Source: Promineifilum sp.
GTDB taxonomy: Bacteria > Chloroflexota > Anaerolineae > Promineifilales > Promineifilaceae
Reading direction: 5' to 3'
Length of the DNA stretch: 64,000 bases
Assembly: GCA_020634335.1 (NCBI GenBank)
Contig: JACKBY010000003.1
Span: forward strand, 194,682 to 258,681
Of the stretch, positions 24,562 to 33,287 are shown piece after piece. The position numbers were made by a program, and so were the translations under genes. The notes under the pieces are model-generated. The model saw only the letters and a program-made list of their open reading frames with translations, made no database searches and was not told where the DNA came from. How positions within the stretch are numbered: position 1 is the stretch's first letter; each line of letters begins with the position of its first letter.

Positions 24562-25341
24562 ATGCAACCTCATATCTTTTTCCTATGTCTGGTGGCTGTG
24601 TGGTCGCTGGTGGGTTGTGCTGGTAATTTGTCGGATCACCCCGCCGTCGCTGCTGATTCTACCCCCTTAACTATGGATGCCACGCCGTCGCGCACGTCCA
24701 CGCCTGAGTCGGTGGCAACATCGATCTCGGAGTCCACGGTCACCTCTCGTCCTTCTGAAACGTCTACGTCGTCTCCTACATCCACGCCTTCCCTTACATC
24801 TACGTCATCCCCGACGTCTACGTCGCTGCCAACCTCCACGTCGTCGCCGACGCCTACATCCCCGCCGACCTCCACGTCCGAACCGGTTCCTTTGCCCACG
24901 TCTCTGCCGGCGACCCAACCTGCTGTCACGGACGGCGACACCAGAACTATGCTGCTCGGTGACCTGGCCGCCGCCGTGTCAGAATTGAACAACTACCATT
25001 GGACACTCTTTGAAGATTTTCTCGATTCAAGAAGAATGATGAAACCGTCCGCTGTCGTTCGCTGCCAACCCATTGTCGGCGCCCACGACCATATCCTATC
25101 ACTCTTTTCATTCGACGTGAGCAACTCCGGCCCGGCAGTCCAGAACGCTCGGTCCGTAGCCATCGAAGCCGTCCGGCTGTTCGATCTGGCCGCCGCCGAC
25201 TGGACCAACAGTTGCCGACAAGCAATAGTCGAGGGTAATGAAACCAATGTCATTGGTCGTGCCAAGTACGAAGAAATGACCAAAGCTTTTGCTGCCCCCG
25301 ATCAATTGTGGAACCAGGCCATGCGCGTGTTGGATGAATAG
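24562..25341 (+). CDS. Lipoprotein with a Thr/Ser/Pro tract, unknown function
   Basis: A 259-residue protein. TAGGAG precedes the ATG at 24562, which opens a short signal ending in LVGC, so the mature protein would be lipid-anchored outside. Residues about 35-120 are a low-complexity Thr/Ser/Pro tract written as near-repeats of TCCACGTC-type DNA (24700-24900), probably a flexible wall-spanning linker. The following 130 residues look alpha-helical, with two Cys (VRCQP and NSCRQ) that may form a disulfide. I do not recognise this domain. It is divergent from the M20 peptidase. Confidence 0.75.
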   Translation: MQPHIFFLCLVAVWSLVGCAGNLSDHPAVAADSTPLTMDATPSRTSTPESVATSISESTVTSRPSETSTSSPTSTPSLTSTSSPTSTSLPTSTSSPTPTSPPTSTSEPVPLPTSLPATQPAVTDGDTRTMLLGDLAAAVSELNNYHWTLFEDFLDSRRMMKPSAVVRCQPIVGAHDHILSLFSFDVSNSGPAVQNARSVAIEAVRLFDLAAADWTNSCRQAIVEGNETNVIGRAKYEEMTKAFAAPDQLWNQAMRVLDE

Positions 25342-25411
25342 TATGGGATGTCTGTCCGGCCGTCTTGCGCTACACTTCCCCCTTGTTAGCACACTGACCG
25401 GGAAGGTTTGA

Positions 25412-27001
25412 ATGACCGCAGGAGTGATTGCCGCCGGAGACAGAGAGACGGCCGCCGCCGGGGCCGAAATATTGCGCCAGGGAGGCAATGCCGTCGATGC
25501 CGCCGTGGCCGCCGCCTTCGTGTCGTTCATCGCCGAGGCGGGCGTCGTCCACCTGGGCGGTAGCGGCATCGCCCAACTCTATGACGCGCGGACAGGCTTT
25601 TCCCGCGTCTACGATTTCTTCAGCGTCGTGCCGGGACTAGGGGGAGTGCCGGGTGAGATCGACTTTGCGGAAGTGACTATCGACTTTGGCTCGGCCACGC
25701 AGCGTTTCTATCTGGGTCGCGGCTCGGTGGCCGTGCCGGGCAATATCGCCGGCTTGTGCCGGCTGGCCTCCGATTACGGCCGTCTGCCTCTGACGGTACT
25801 GCTGGAACCGGCCCTGCGTCTCGCTCGCGACGGCGTGACCTTGGCCGCCTTTCAGGCCGACACATGTCACCTGCTGGCCCCGCTTTACACGCACACCGAG
25901 AGCATCCGGCACGTTTTCGCCCCCAACGGCCACGTCATCCAGCCCGGGGAGAGGTTGTTCATCCCCGATTTGGCGGCGACACTGGCCGCGCTGGCCCGCG
26001 AAGGGGAAACCTACGCCCGCACCGGCCGGCTGGCTCAGGCACTGTTGGCCGATCAGGCGGCGAAAGGCGGGTTGCTGACCGCGACCGATCTGGATCGGTA
26101 CGAAGTTCTGTGCCCCGCGCCGATCCGTGTGGATTATCGAGGCTACGAAGTGTTGTTGCCGCCGCTTTGCTCGGCGGGCGGCGTGTTGACGGCGTTCACG
26201 TTGCGGCTGCTGTCGGGGTTCGACGTGGCCGTGCTGCCTCATGGCTCGGCCGCCCACCTGCGCTTGCTGGCCGAAGTGATGGCCGCCACGACGCGCGCCC
26301 GCGTCGAGTGGGACGACCTGATGGAAAGGTGTTCGGGTGAAGAAGCAACGGCTCAGCTATTGGGTGATGCCTTCGTGGGTCGCCACCGCGAGGAATTGCG
26401 CGACATGTTGTCTGGCCAAGCGCCTTCGCCCATCGCCGCCGAACGGCCCGGCCCGTCCAACACCAGCCATCTGAGCGTGATGGACGGCGACGGGCTGTGC
26501 GTGGGGTTGACGACGACGGCCGGCGAGTCGGCCGGCTACATCGTGGGTGGAACGGGCTACATCCCCAATAACATGCTGGGCGAGGAAGATCTGCATCCCA
26601 AAGGTTTTCATAGCCGTCCGGCCGGGCAGCGCATTCCGACAATGATGGCCCCGGTCGTCGTGCTGGAGCATGGTCGGCCGCGGCTGGTCGTCGGCAGCGG
26701 CGGCAGCATTCGCATCCGCAGCGCCATCTTGCAGACGCTCAGCAATCTGCTCGACTACCAGCTACCGCTGGACGAAGCGGTCAACCTGGCCCGCGTCCAC
26801 CTTGACAACGGCGTGCTGCACTGCGAGGCGGGCTATGACCCGCGAGCAGTCGATGAACTGGAGGAGATGGGTTACCGGGTCAATCGCTGGACGGCGCGCA
26901 GCATCTATTTCGGCGGGGCACACAGCGTGGCCCGTGGGCCGGACAGCCGGCTCTACGCCGCCGGGGACAACCGGCGCGGTGGGGCGGCGGCCGCGGCGTA
27001 A
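25412..27001 (+). CDS. Gamma-glutamyltransferase-family Ntn hydrolase
   Basis: A 529-residue protein with the GGT N-terminal signature AAGAEILRQGGNAVDAAVAAAF. The presumed self-cleavage and nucleophile threonine is Thr351 in NTSHLSVMDGDG, equivalent to the ETTHYSVVD site of E. coli GGT. IVGGTGYIPNNMLGEEDLHP and VVGSGGSIRIRSAI are the usual C-terminal blocks. GGAAGG precedes the start. There is no obvious signal peptide, unlike periplasmic GGT, so a cytosolic or GGT-like role (acyl-amide hydrolysis) is possible. It lies at the end of the peptide salvage region and may process gamma-glutamyl peptides; this is inference. Confidence 0.88.
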   Translation: MTAGVIAAGDRETAAAGAEILRQGGNAVDAAVAAAFVSFIAEAGVVHLGGSGIAQLYDARTGFSRVYDFFSVVPGLGGVPGEIDFAEVTIDFGSATQRFYLGRGSVAVPGNIAGLCRLASDYGRLPLTVLLEPALRLARDGVTLAAFQADTCHLLAPLYTHTESIRHVFAPNGHVIQPGERLFIPDLAATLAALAREGETYARTGRLAQALLADQAAKGGLLTATDLDRYEVLCPAPIRVDYRGYEVLLPPLCSAGGVLTAFTLRLLSGFDVAVLPHGSAAHLRLLAEVMAATTRARVEWDDLMERCSGEEATAQLLGDAFVGRHREELRDMLSGQAPSPIAAERPGPSNTSHLSVMDGDGLCVGLTTTAGESAGYIVGGTGYIPNNMLGEEDLHPKGFHSRPAGQRIPTMMAPVVVLEHGRPRLVVGSGGSIRIRSAILQTLSNLLDYQLPLDEAVNLARVHLDNGVLHCEAGYDPRAVDELEEMGYRVNRWTARSIYFGGAHSVARGPDSRLYAAGDNRRGGAAAAA

Positions 27002-27074
27002 GAAGGGGAAACCACAGATTTCACAGATTGCGCAGATTTCAGAAGAAAACACGCAACCCTTGTCGCCGCCACCG

Positions 27075-28454
27075 ATGCGAGTGCCTATAAGCCGGACGGA
27101 ATACGCGCTGCTGGGATTGTTGCTGTTGGCCTATCTGGCCCTCGGCACGTTGTTCGCCGTGCGCACGCCCGCCTGGCAAGCCCCGGACGAACCGGCTCAC
27201 TACAACTACGTCCGCCAACTCGTTGGCGGCGAGCTGCCGGTGATCGAGCCGGGTGACTGGGATCAGGCCTATCTGAGCGAAGTCGTCGGCGCGGAATTCG
27301 ACCCGGCCTACCCGGTCGATGGCCTGACCTACGAAGACTGGCAGCCGCCGCTCTATTACCTGCTACAAGCCCCGGTCTACCGGCTCAGCGGCGGCTCGTT
27401 GCCGGTCATGAGATCGCTGTCGATTGTGCTGGGGGCCGGGGTCGTCGCGCTGGCCTATTTGATCGGCCGTGTCGTATTTGACGGTCGAGTGCCGTTGGCG
27501 CTGGCCGTGGCCGCCTTCGTCGCTTTCCTGCCGCAACATCTGGCTATCCTGGGGTCGGTCAATAACGATAGCCTGGCCGAGCTGCTCATTGCCGCCATTT
27601 TAGCGCTGCTGGTGCTGCCCTGGCCCAACCGGCCGTCGCCGGGGCGACTCCTGGGGCTGGGTTTGCTGCTGGGGCTGGCCTTTTTGACCAAGGGGACGGC
27701 CTATCTGATGGCCCCGGTGGTTGGTGTGTTCCTGCTGGCCCGCTATTGGCCCAGACCCGACAGGCCGGCGGCCGGCGATCTACCGCTGACAAGCCCTGGT
27801 GCCGTCGACCTCTCAGGTCTTGTCAGGTCGTTGCTACTCGTTTTTGTCCCGGCTTTGTTGCTCGGCTTGCTGTGGTGGGGGCGCAACGTGGCCGTTTATG
27901 GTGGGCTGGATGTGATTGGCAAGGAAGCCCATGATGCCGTGGTTGTCGGCCAGCCGCGCACGGCCGAGTGGATCGCCCAGTACGGCCTGGGCGGCACGCT
28001 TTCCCGCTTCCTGCAAACGACGTTCACCAGCTTCTGGGGCCAGTTTGGCTGGATGGCTGCGCCGCTACCGGGCTGGATGGTGGGGCTGATGGCAGGGTTG
28101 ACGTTGGCGGCAATGGCTGGCCTGTGGTTCGCGGCAATGGATGCTGGACGGCGATCCGTGGTCAGTGGTCAGAAAAATCTTCATGTCCTGGTATTGGGCC
28201 TCACGTTTCTGCTGACGCTGGCGCTCCACGTCTTCTACAACCTGACGTTCGTTCAGCATCAGGGGCGCTATTTGTTTCCGGCCCTGATTCCCATTGCGGT
28301 GGGTTTCACAGCCGGGCTGGGGTATTGGCTGCGGCCGCTCGTCCGGCGTGGGGCGTGGGCAGCCTATTTACTTCCGTTTGGGGTGGCGATACTGTTGGGG
28401 GGGGTGTCGCTCTATGCCCTGTGGCGGATTCTGCCGGGGCTGGCGCCGGGCTGA
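27075..28454 (+). CDS. Multi-pass membrane protein, DUF2142-like (GT-C type fold)
   Basis: A 459-residue protein with about ten hydrophobic helices. The ATG at 27075 opens MRVPISRTEYALLGLLLLAY. An early acidic loop, APDEPAHYNYVRQLV, and a late FVQHQGRYLFPALIP are the hallmarks I associate with DUF2142 proteins. These resemble polyprenyl-phosphate-sugar glycosyltransferases, with DE as the candidate catalytic acids. It would act in the membrane on cell-surface glycans, in keeping with the GT2 and LCP genes nearby. Codons 28158-28171 are two tandem GTGGTCA units, a genome-wide repeat inserted in frame in a loop. The gap before it carries a CACAGATT repeat (about 27010-27035). Confidence 0.78.
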   Translation: MRVPISRTEYALLGLLLLAYLALGTLFAVRTPAWQAPDEPAHYNYVRQLVGGELPVIEPGDWDQAYLSEVVGAEFDPAYPVDGLTYEDWQPPLYYLLQAPVYRLSGGSLPVMRSLSIVLGAGVVALAYLIGRVVFDGRVPLALAVAAFVAFLPQHLAILGSVNNDSLAELLIAAILALLVLPWPNRPSPGRLLGLGLLLGLAFLTKGTAYLMAPVVGVFLLARYWPRPDRPAAGDLPLTSPGAVDLSGLVRSLLLVFVPALLLGLLWWGRNVAVYGGLDVIGKEAHDAVVVGQPRTAEWIAQYGLGGTLSRFLQTTFTSFWGQFGWMAAPLPGWMVGLMAGLTLAAMAGLWFAAMDAGRRSVVSGQKNLHVLVLGLTFLLTLALHVFYNLTFVQHQGRYLFPALIPIAVGFTAGLGYWLRPLVRRGAWAAYLLPFGVAILLGGVSLYALWRILPGLAPG

Positions 28455-28565
28455 CTCACCAACCTGCTGCTTCGCTGCTCTACTGTTCCACTGCTCCACC
28501 CGTTCCAGCAACCACGCGGCGTCGGTCTCGCTCAATGGCGGCAGGGCACGACCGGTGTTTCAGGA

Positions 28566-28619
28566 AATGTGGTGCCGGTTTCTTAACCGGCAAGATCGAG
28601 CCACGGGTTAAGAACTTCC
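28566..28619. repeat. TGTRGYGCCGG...CCGGC hairpin repeat, two inverted copies
   Basis: Positions 28566-28591 end in the perfect stem-loop GCCGGTT-TCTT-AACCGGC (28574-28591). A degraded inverted copy follows at about 28603-28619. The same element occurs as an inverted pair at 44311-44393. Just upstream (about 28470-28500) is a run rich in ACTGTTCCACTGCTCC, matching in reverse the repeat at 45150-45190. Confidence 0.65.
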
Positions 28620-28621
28620 GA

Positions 28622-28849
28622 TTACATCAGGCGACGCATCCCCGGCAACTCGCGCAATTCCCACGTCAACGTCTCGGCCCGCAGCAGCAACTCGTGTGCC
28701 CCGTTCGGCAACATGAGCAGCACGTGCCGCCCCTCGGCATCGGCCCACTGGCGGCCCTGCTCGACGATCTGCCACGGCCGCGAGAGCCGGATGCGCCGCA
28801 CGCGCACGCGGCCGTCTTCATCAAAAGTGCAATCGACTTCAACCGGCAT
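28622..28849 (-). CDS. Small conserved-looking protein of unknown function
   Basis: A 75-residue ORF that overlaps the 3' end of the glycosyltransferase gene by 11 bp on the same strand, a layout typical of a real downstream gene. The sequence looks like a small beta-rich domain: PVEVDCTFDEDGRVRVRRIRL, then WQIVEQGRQW, HVLLML and HELLLRAETLTWELREL. It has no signal peptide or membrane helix. Codon use resembles its neighbours. I know of similar short RV-rich proteins (DUF6504-like) but cannot assign a function. Confidence 0.6.
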   Translation of the reverse strand: MPVEVDCTFDEDGRVRVRRIRLSRPWQIVEQGRQWADAEGRHVLLMLPNGAHELLLRAETLTWELRELPGMRRLM

Positions 28850-29630
28850 CGTTCGGTCTCCTGGCTTGCGCCGTATCGCCGCGCCACAAATCGGCCAGCC
28901 GCCGATACTTGCGCCATTCGTAGTAGGTCATGTAGAGGCTGAGCCGTAGCCCGTGCCGCCCATCGCGATAGCCCTTCAGGGTCACGAAGCGCCACCAGAA
29001 TTGACGCAACGGCTGAAGCACGTAGTTGCGCGGCTTTGGTCGCACGCCTTGCTCCTTCAGAATGGCGGCATCGTGCTCTACGTAGAAGCGCTGCTTGGCG
29101 TGGAAGTGGGCCGGATCGCGATAATTGTAGTGGATAAGCGGCTGTTCCAGGTAGCCGACGGCCCCGTCCACCTCGCCGAGTTCGTGCACCGGTCGTACGT
29201 AGCGGGCGCGGCCGTGGCGCAGCAGCCGGAACTGATAGTCCGGATACCAGCCCGCGCCCAGCGTCACGTGGCCGAAAATATAATTGTGGCGGGGCACGTA
29301 CCAGCCGTTTTCCATCCGCTCGTGGGTGACCCGGCGGATCTCGGCCGCCAGCGCCGGGGTTCCGCGCTCGTCGGCGTCGACGAAGAACACCCAGCTGTCC
29401 GCGCCGTCGGTCGCGGCGACTGCCTCCAGCGCCGCGTTACGCTGGGCCGCGTAGTTGTCGAAAGAACGCTGAAACACCTCTGCCCCGGCCGCCGCCGCCA
29501 AAGCGACCGTATCATCATCACTGTAAGAGTCAAAGACGACGATCCGGTCGGCCCAACGCAGGCTGTCGATGCATTCGACGATGTGGCGGGCCTCGTTTTT
29601 GGTCAGTATGATGGCGGTCAGTGTGGGCAT
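28839..29630 (-). CDS. Family 2 glycosyltransferase (WaaE/KdtX-like)
   Basis: A 263-residue GT-A enzyme. TLTAIILTKNEARHIVECIDSL is the nucleotide-binding start, DSYSDDDTV follows, and VFFVDADE is the DxD metal site. HELGEVDGAVGYLEQPLIHYNYRD is the acceptor-side block typical of lipopolysaccharide core-type GT2 enzymes. It is cytosolic or membrane-associated and transfers a sugar from a nucleotide donor; donor and acceptor are unknown. It is the first gene of a two-gene unit with the small ORF at 28622. No good ribosome site precedes the ATG. Confidence 0.9.
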   Translation of the reverse strand: MPTLTAIILTKNEARHIVECIDSLRWADRIVVFDSYSDDDTVALAAAAGAEVFQRSFDNYAAQRNAALEAVAATDGADSWVFFVDADERGTPALAAEIRRVTHERMENGWYVPRHNYIFGHVTLGAGWYPDYQFRLLRHGRARYVRPVHELGEVDGAVGYLEQPLIHYNYRDPAHFHAKQRFYVEHDAAILKEQGVRPKPRNYVLQPLRQFWWRFVTLKGYRDGRHGLRLSLYMTYYEWRKYRRLADLWRGDTAQARRPNDAG

Positions 29631-29694
29631 AGTTAGTGGTCGGTGGTCAGTAGGTTGGTCTGTCGCTTCATAACTCGTATCTCGAATCTCGTCA

Positions 29695-31800
29695 TCACTG
29701 TGTCCGGCTCAGTTCCAGACGGTAACCGGCCATGTCGCCGAAGTATTCGCGCAGGACGATGTGCCACGAACCGGCGACGGGCACGACGAGGGCACGGATT
29801 ACTTCATCTCCGCCGGCTGAATTCTGATCGACTTCCTGTATGGTTAGCCCGTCCGGCCCTTGCAACTGCAAGACGATGTCGCTGTCGGGGCTTGTGGCAT
29901 CGACGTCGATGTCGATCACGTCTCCCGCTTCCGCGTTGAACGTCCAGGCAGCGGTCGTGCCGGGCCTGAGGGTGCTCATGACCGTATCACCATAGCTGAG
30001 CGTGCCCGCGTTTTCCGGTGTGGCGACCGGCGCTGCACCCAGCATGATCTCGTATGCGCCCGGCCGGCTGTTGAAGTCTCGCACCAGCGCGATATACTGG
30101 CCGTCGGCGCTCAGTGTCAGTTCAATCGTCTCTGGTTCGCCGGCGGTGAATTCATCGACGGCGGCGATGCGTTCGACGCGATCATCAAGCAGCCAGAGGG
30201 TGAGGTCGAGATTGCCGTCCAGCGGCGCCACGCGGATGAGGACGTGATCGCCGGCTTTGCCCTGTATGAACCAGGCCTGGGCTTCCTGCCGTTGCAGCGA
30301 CTCCTGGCGCACATTGCCGTAGACCAGATCGCCCGCGTCATAGAAGTTTTCTATCGGCCGGTCGCCCTCGTCGAGCGAAACCGTGTAGGGGCCCCCCTGG
30401 GGCGAAAAACTGCGCACCACGATGGCGTATTCCCCGGCAACGGGCAATTCATAGCCGGAGATAAGCTCCGGGTCGCCGCTGAACCCTTCGTCCAGGACGA
30501 GCAATTGCGTGCCATCAGGATCGTACAGTTCCAGAATGGCGTCGAACGTTTGCGTCTCGGGTTCGACGACGATGCTGACGTGCTGACGAGCAGCGGCGGA
30601 AAAGACCCAATTGTGCTGTGCATTAGCCGGCAGCTGTGTCTGCAACGCCTGGCCAAAGGCCAGCGTTCCGCCCTCACTGTGCGCGGGTTGGCCGGATAGC
30701 TGGAGTGCCAGACTGTAGCGACCCGCCGCTTGGGCGAAGTCGCTGATCTCGACGATGTAAACGCCGGATTGCGGCAGCCACAAGTCGGCCGTCGACTCCA
30801 TCATACCTTCATAGCCGTTCTCGATTCGCGCCACCGTTTGCCGGTCGGGCCCCAGCAGCGTCAGCGTCAGGTCCAGGTGCGGTTCGTCGGGCCGCAGACG
30901 TAGAGACACATACCTGTTGCCCATGGACGAGAAAGTCCATACGTCATGGACGCCGCGTTCCAAATGGGCTCTGACTTCGTCCCGTTCGCCGGTCAGTTCG
31001 CCCCGGACGACGACATGACCCGCCTGCGCCGTCTCGCCGGAGGCCACGTCGTAGACCTCAACCGACTGGAGAACGTGGTCGAACAGATCGGTATATTGGT
31101 CCCACCGCTCGGTCGTGGCGCTGAGCAGCAGGATGATCCACGTTTGGGCCGCTTCGCGGGCGGCCGGCGGCATGAAGAGCACCACGCGCGTGCGCAGTTC
31201 GTTGGCGTCGGAAATGGTAAGGCCGACCGGCCCGTCGGCTACGTCGACCGCCAGACCCTCGACCCCGTTGGCCGATTGGAGCGGAGCGACGGTCGTGAGA
31301 CGGACGGCCGAAGGGGCGGCCGTCGCCAGCAGTTCGACGAGCGCGGCCGCCGGGTCGGCCACGCCCGCAGGCGCGGCAACGGTGAGGCCGGATATATATG
31401 CTCCATCTGTGAAAGCCTTGCCCACCAGGAGGCTGCGGCCTGTTCGCTCCGAATCCGCTGCCAGGATGAGTTCGATGCCCAGGCGGTTGCCCATCGCCGG
31501 AGCACTGCCCTGGTCGCTCAGATTGACCCAGTCCGCGGGAACAACCAGGGACAACCCGGCACGCGGGCTGCCCAGGGTCAGCCAGTCACCTGCGGCGAGT
31601 GGGGGAGACGGGAGAGGCGGTTCATCGGCCGGCGCAGGGGCGTCCGTGGCAGCGGCCTGGCCGTTGGCCGCGTTGATTGGGGTGCTCGTCTCCAGCCACT
31701 CCTGTTCAAGGGTGGACAGGTCATTTTCAGGAGACGAGCGGCAGGCGACGGCAGTGATCAGGAAGCCCAGAACCAGATAAGGCACATCGCGCTTCTGCAT
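29695..31800 (-). CDS. Lipoprotein with four PPC-like beta-sandwich domains
   Basis: A 701-residue protein. The signal MQKRDVPYLVLGFLITAVAC ends in a lipobox, then an Ala/Pro-rich linker to about residue 75. Residues about 75-255 form an N-terminal domain I do not recognise. Four copies of a domain of about 110 residues follow; each ends in a recognisable strand pair: YIVEISDFAQAAGRYSLAL, YAIVVRSFSPQGGPYTVSL, YIALVRDFNSRPGAYEIML and WHIVLREYFGDMAGYRLEL. This matches the PPC (bacterial pre-peptidase C-terminal) fold, seen in secreted proteins as binding or stability modules. It lies 12 bp after the LCP gene, so it is probably cotranscribed and works at the cell surface. Confidence 0.82.
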   Translation of the reverse strand: MQKRDVPYLVLGFLITAVACRSSPENDLSTLEQEWLETSTPINAANGQAAATDAPAPADEPPLPSPPLAAGDWLTLGSPRAGLSLVVPADWVNLSDQGSAPAMGNRLGIELILAADSERTGRSLLVGKAFTDGAYISGLTVAAPAGVADPAAALVELLATAAPSAVRLTTVAPLQSANGVEGLAVDVADGPVGLTISDANELRTRVVLFMPPAAREAAQTWIILLLSATTERWDQYTDLFDHVLQSVEVYDVASGETAQAGHVVVRGELTGERDEVRAHLERGVHDVWTFSSMGNRYVSLRLRPDEPHLDLTLTLLGPDRQTVARIENGYEGMMESTADLWLPQSGVYIVEISDFAQAAGRYSLALQLSGQPAHSEGGTLAFGQALQTQLPANAQHNWVFSAAARQHVSIVVEPETQTFDAILELYDPDGTQLLVLDEGFSGDPELISGYELPVAGEYAIVVRSFSPQGGPYTVSLDEGDRPIENFYDAGDLVYGNVRQESLQRQEAQAWFIQGKAGDHVLIRVAPLDGNLDLTLWLLDDRVERIAAVDEFTAGEPETIELTLSADGQYIALVRDFNSRPGAYEIMLGAAPVATPENAGTLSYGDTVMSTLRPGTTAAWTFNAEAGDVIDIDVDATSPDSDIVLQLQGPDGLTIQEVDQNSAGGDEVIRALVVPVAGSWHIVLREYFGDMAGYRLELSRTQ

Positions 31801-31812
31801 CGGGCGGGCTGC

Positions 31813-33234
31813 CTAGGGGATATGCCAGTCTTCGCCCAATATCACCAGAACGTCGAAGTCTCCCGTCGGGTTTGTGCCGGTGCTGACGTTGAGTGGGGGA
31901 ACATTCATCAGCCGCACAAGATATTGCACCGTGCCGGGGTGGGAACCGTAGTCGATGATTTGGGTGGTCGAATAGGTAGATGAGTCGGCATTGCCGACCT
32001 CAGTTACGGTCACATTTTGCCGCAGCAGGTACTGCTGGGTTTCGGCCGCCAGGCCAAAAGTGGATGTGCCGTTGAAGATCGCCACGCGCGCATCCTCGAC
32101 CGTGACGACGGTCGGCAGCGCCTCGATGACCGGCGTGGGCACCGCCGGCGGCGCGAACAGTTCATCGCGCAACAGACGCACCTCGTCGCGCAGGGGCACC
32201 AGCACCTGTTGGCCGTCGAACGTTGTGTCGTTGTAGACGTAGTTGTAATCGAGTACCCTGTTATGGATGCTGTCGCGGGGGATGTTGCGCACCAGATTGG
32301 CCAGCTGCAGTGCCTCGTCCAGTTTCAAATCGGTATCGACGTTGTCCTGGAATGATCGCCACAGTTGCGGGGCATTGAAGAGAAGCTGCGGTAGCGAGTT
32401 CAATTGGGTAGCCTGTTCGCGAACGGCCAGGATGACCTGTTGCTGTCGGCCGGCGCGGTCGACGTCGCCGCCGAAGGTGACGCGCGTACGCGCGTATTTG
32501 AGGGCAGTAGCACCGTCGAGCCGTTGTTGACCGGCGTCGATGGTGAACGGGTCGTATCCGTAGCAATTGTCGGGGTAATTTGGATCCTCAATGCGTTCCG
32601 GCACATCGATCACGACGCCGTCCATCATGTCGACGAAATCGACGAATGCCTTGAAATCGACGGCGAGGTAATAATCAATGGGGATACCCAGAAAGGCTTC
32701 GACCGTCTCCACGGCCAGCCCCGCGCCGCCGCCCGGCAGCTCATAGGCCTGACCCAGAAAGTAGGCCTGGTTGATGCGATTGGCGCCGAAGTTGGGAATC
32801 TCGACCCACAAGTCGCGCGGCAGCGACAAGAGCGCGGCCGATTGGCTGACGGGATCGATGGTGGCAACAATGATAGTGTCGCTGTGGGTGGGGCCTTCCT
32901 CATCACACCGCAGATCGACGCCGAGCAGCAAGATGTTCACGCGCTCCGTCCCTGCCCATTCGGGAATGGTGTCGGGCGATGTCTGGCCACTGGGGGCGGC
33001 AATTGTCCCCGCCGAGACTTCCGGCGCGGTTTGGCCGGGGGCTGCCTGGCCGGGGATAGGGTTGAAATCGGGGCCTGTGCCGTCGGGCACGGCCGCCAGC
33101 CCGCGCACCGTCCGAAAAAGCCAGACCGAGCTGAGCGTCAACAACAAAAGACCCAGTACGAGTAGCAGTACTAAGGCCCACCCCGGCAGTCGTAGGCCGG
33201 AGTTGCGACGAGGTCCACGCGAGTCACTAGACAT
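31813..33234 (-). CDS. LytR-CpsA-Psr family protein with a C-terminal LytR_C domain
   Basis: A 473-residue protein; the ATG at 33234 is preferred to an upstream TTG. A cytosolic Arg-rich tail and one membrane helix (about residues 15-40) lead to a Pro/Gly linker. The LCP domain has NILLLGVDLR, HSDTIIVATIDP, LSLPRDLWVEIP and NRINQAYFLG. The Arg and Asp residues of these blocks bind the pyrophosphate of polyprenyl-linked glycans. ALKYARTRVTFGGDVDRAGRQQQVI is the second active-site block. The C-terminal 130 residues (VAIFNGTSTFGLAAETQQYL onward) are a LytR_C domain. LCP enzymes attach glycopolymers to peptidoglycan or other envelope acceptors. Confidence 0.94.
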   Translation of the reverse strand: MSSDSRGPRRNSGLRLPGWALVLLLVLGLLLLTLSSVWLFRTVRGLAAVPDGTGPDFNPIPGQAAPGQTAPEVSAGTIAAPSGQTSPDTIPEWAGTERVNILLLGVDLRCDEEGPTHSDTIIVATIDPVSQSAALLSLPRDLWVEIPNFGANRINQAYFLGQAYELPGGGAGLAVETVEAFLGIPIDYYLAVDFKAFVDFVDMMDGVVIDVPERIEDPNYPDNCYGYDPFTIDAGQQRLDGATALKYARTRVTFGGDVDRAGRQQQVILAVREQATQLNSLPQLLFNAPQLWRSFQDNVDTDLKLDEALQLANLVRNIPRDSIHNRVLDYNYVYNDTTFDGQQVLVPLRDEVRLLRDELFAPPAVPTPVIEALPTVVTVEDARVAIFNGTSTFGLAAETQQYLLRQNVTVTEVGNADSSTYSTTQIIDYGSHPGTVQYLVRLMNVPPLNVSTGTNPTGDFDVLVILGEDWHIP

Positions 33235-33287
33235 AAAACACCACCCCAATGGTACGTGCAGGCGGCATTATAACGAGGGCCCGTCAA

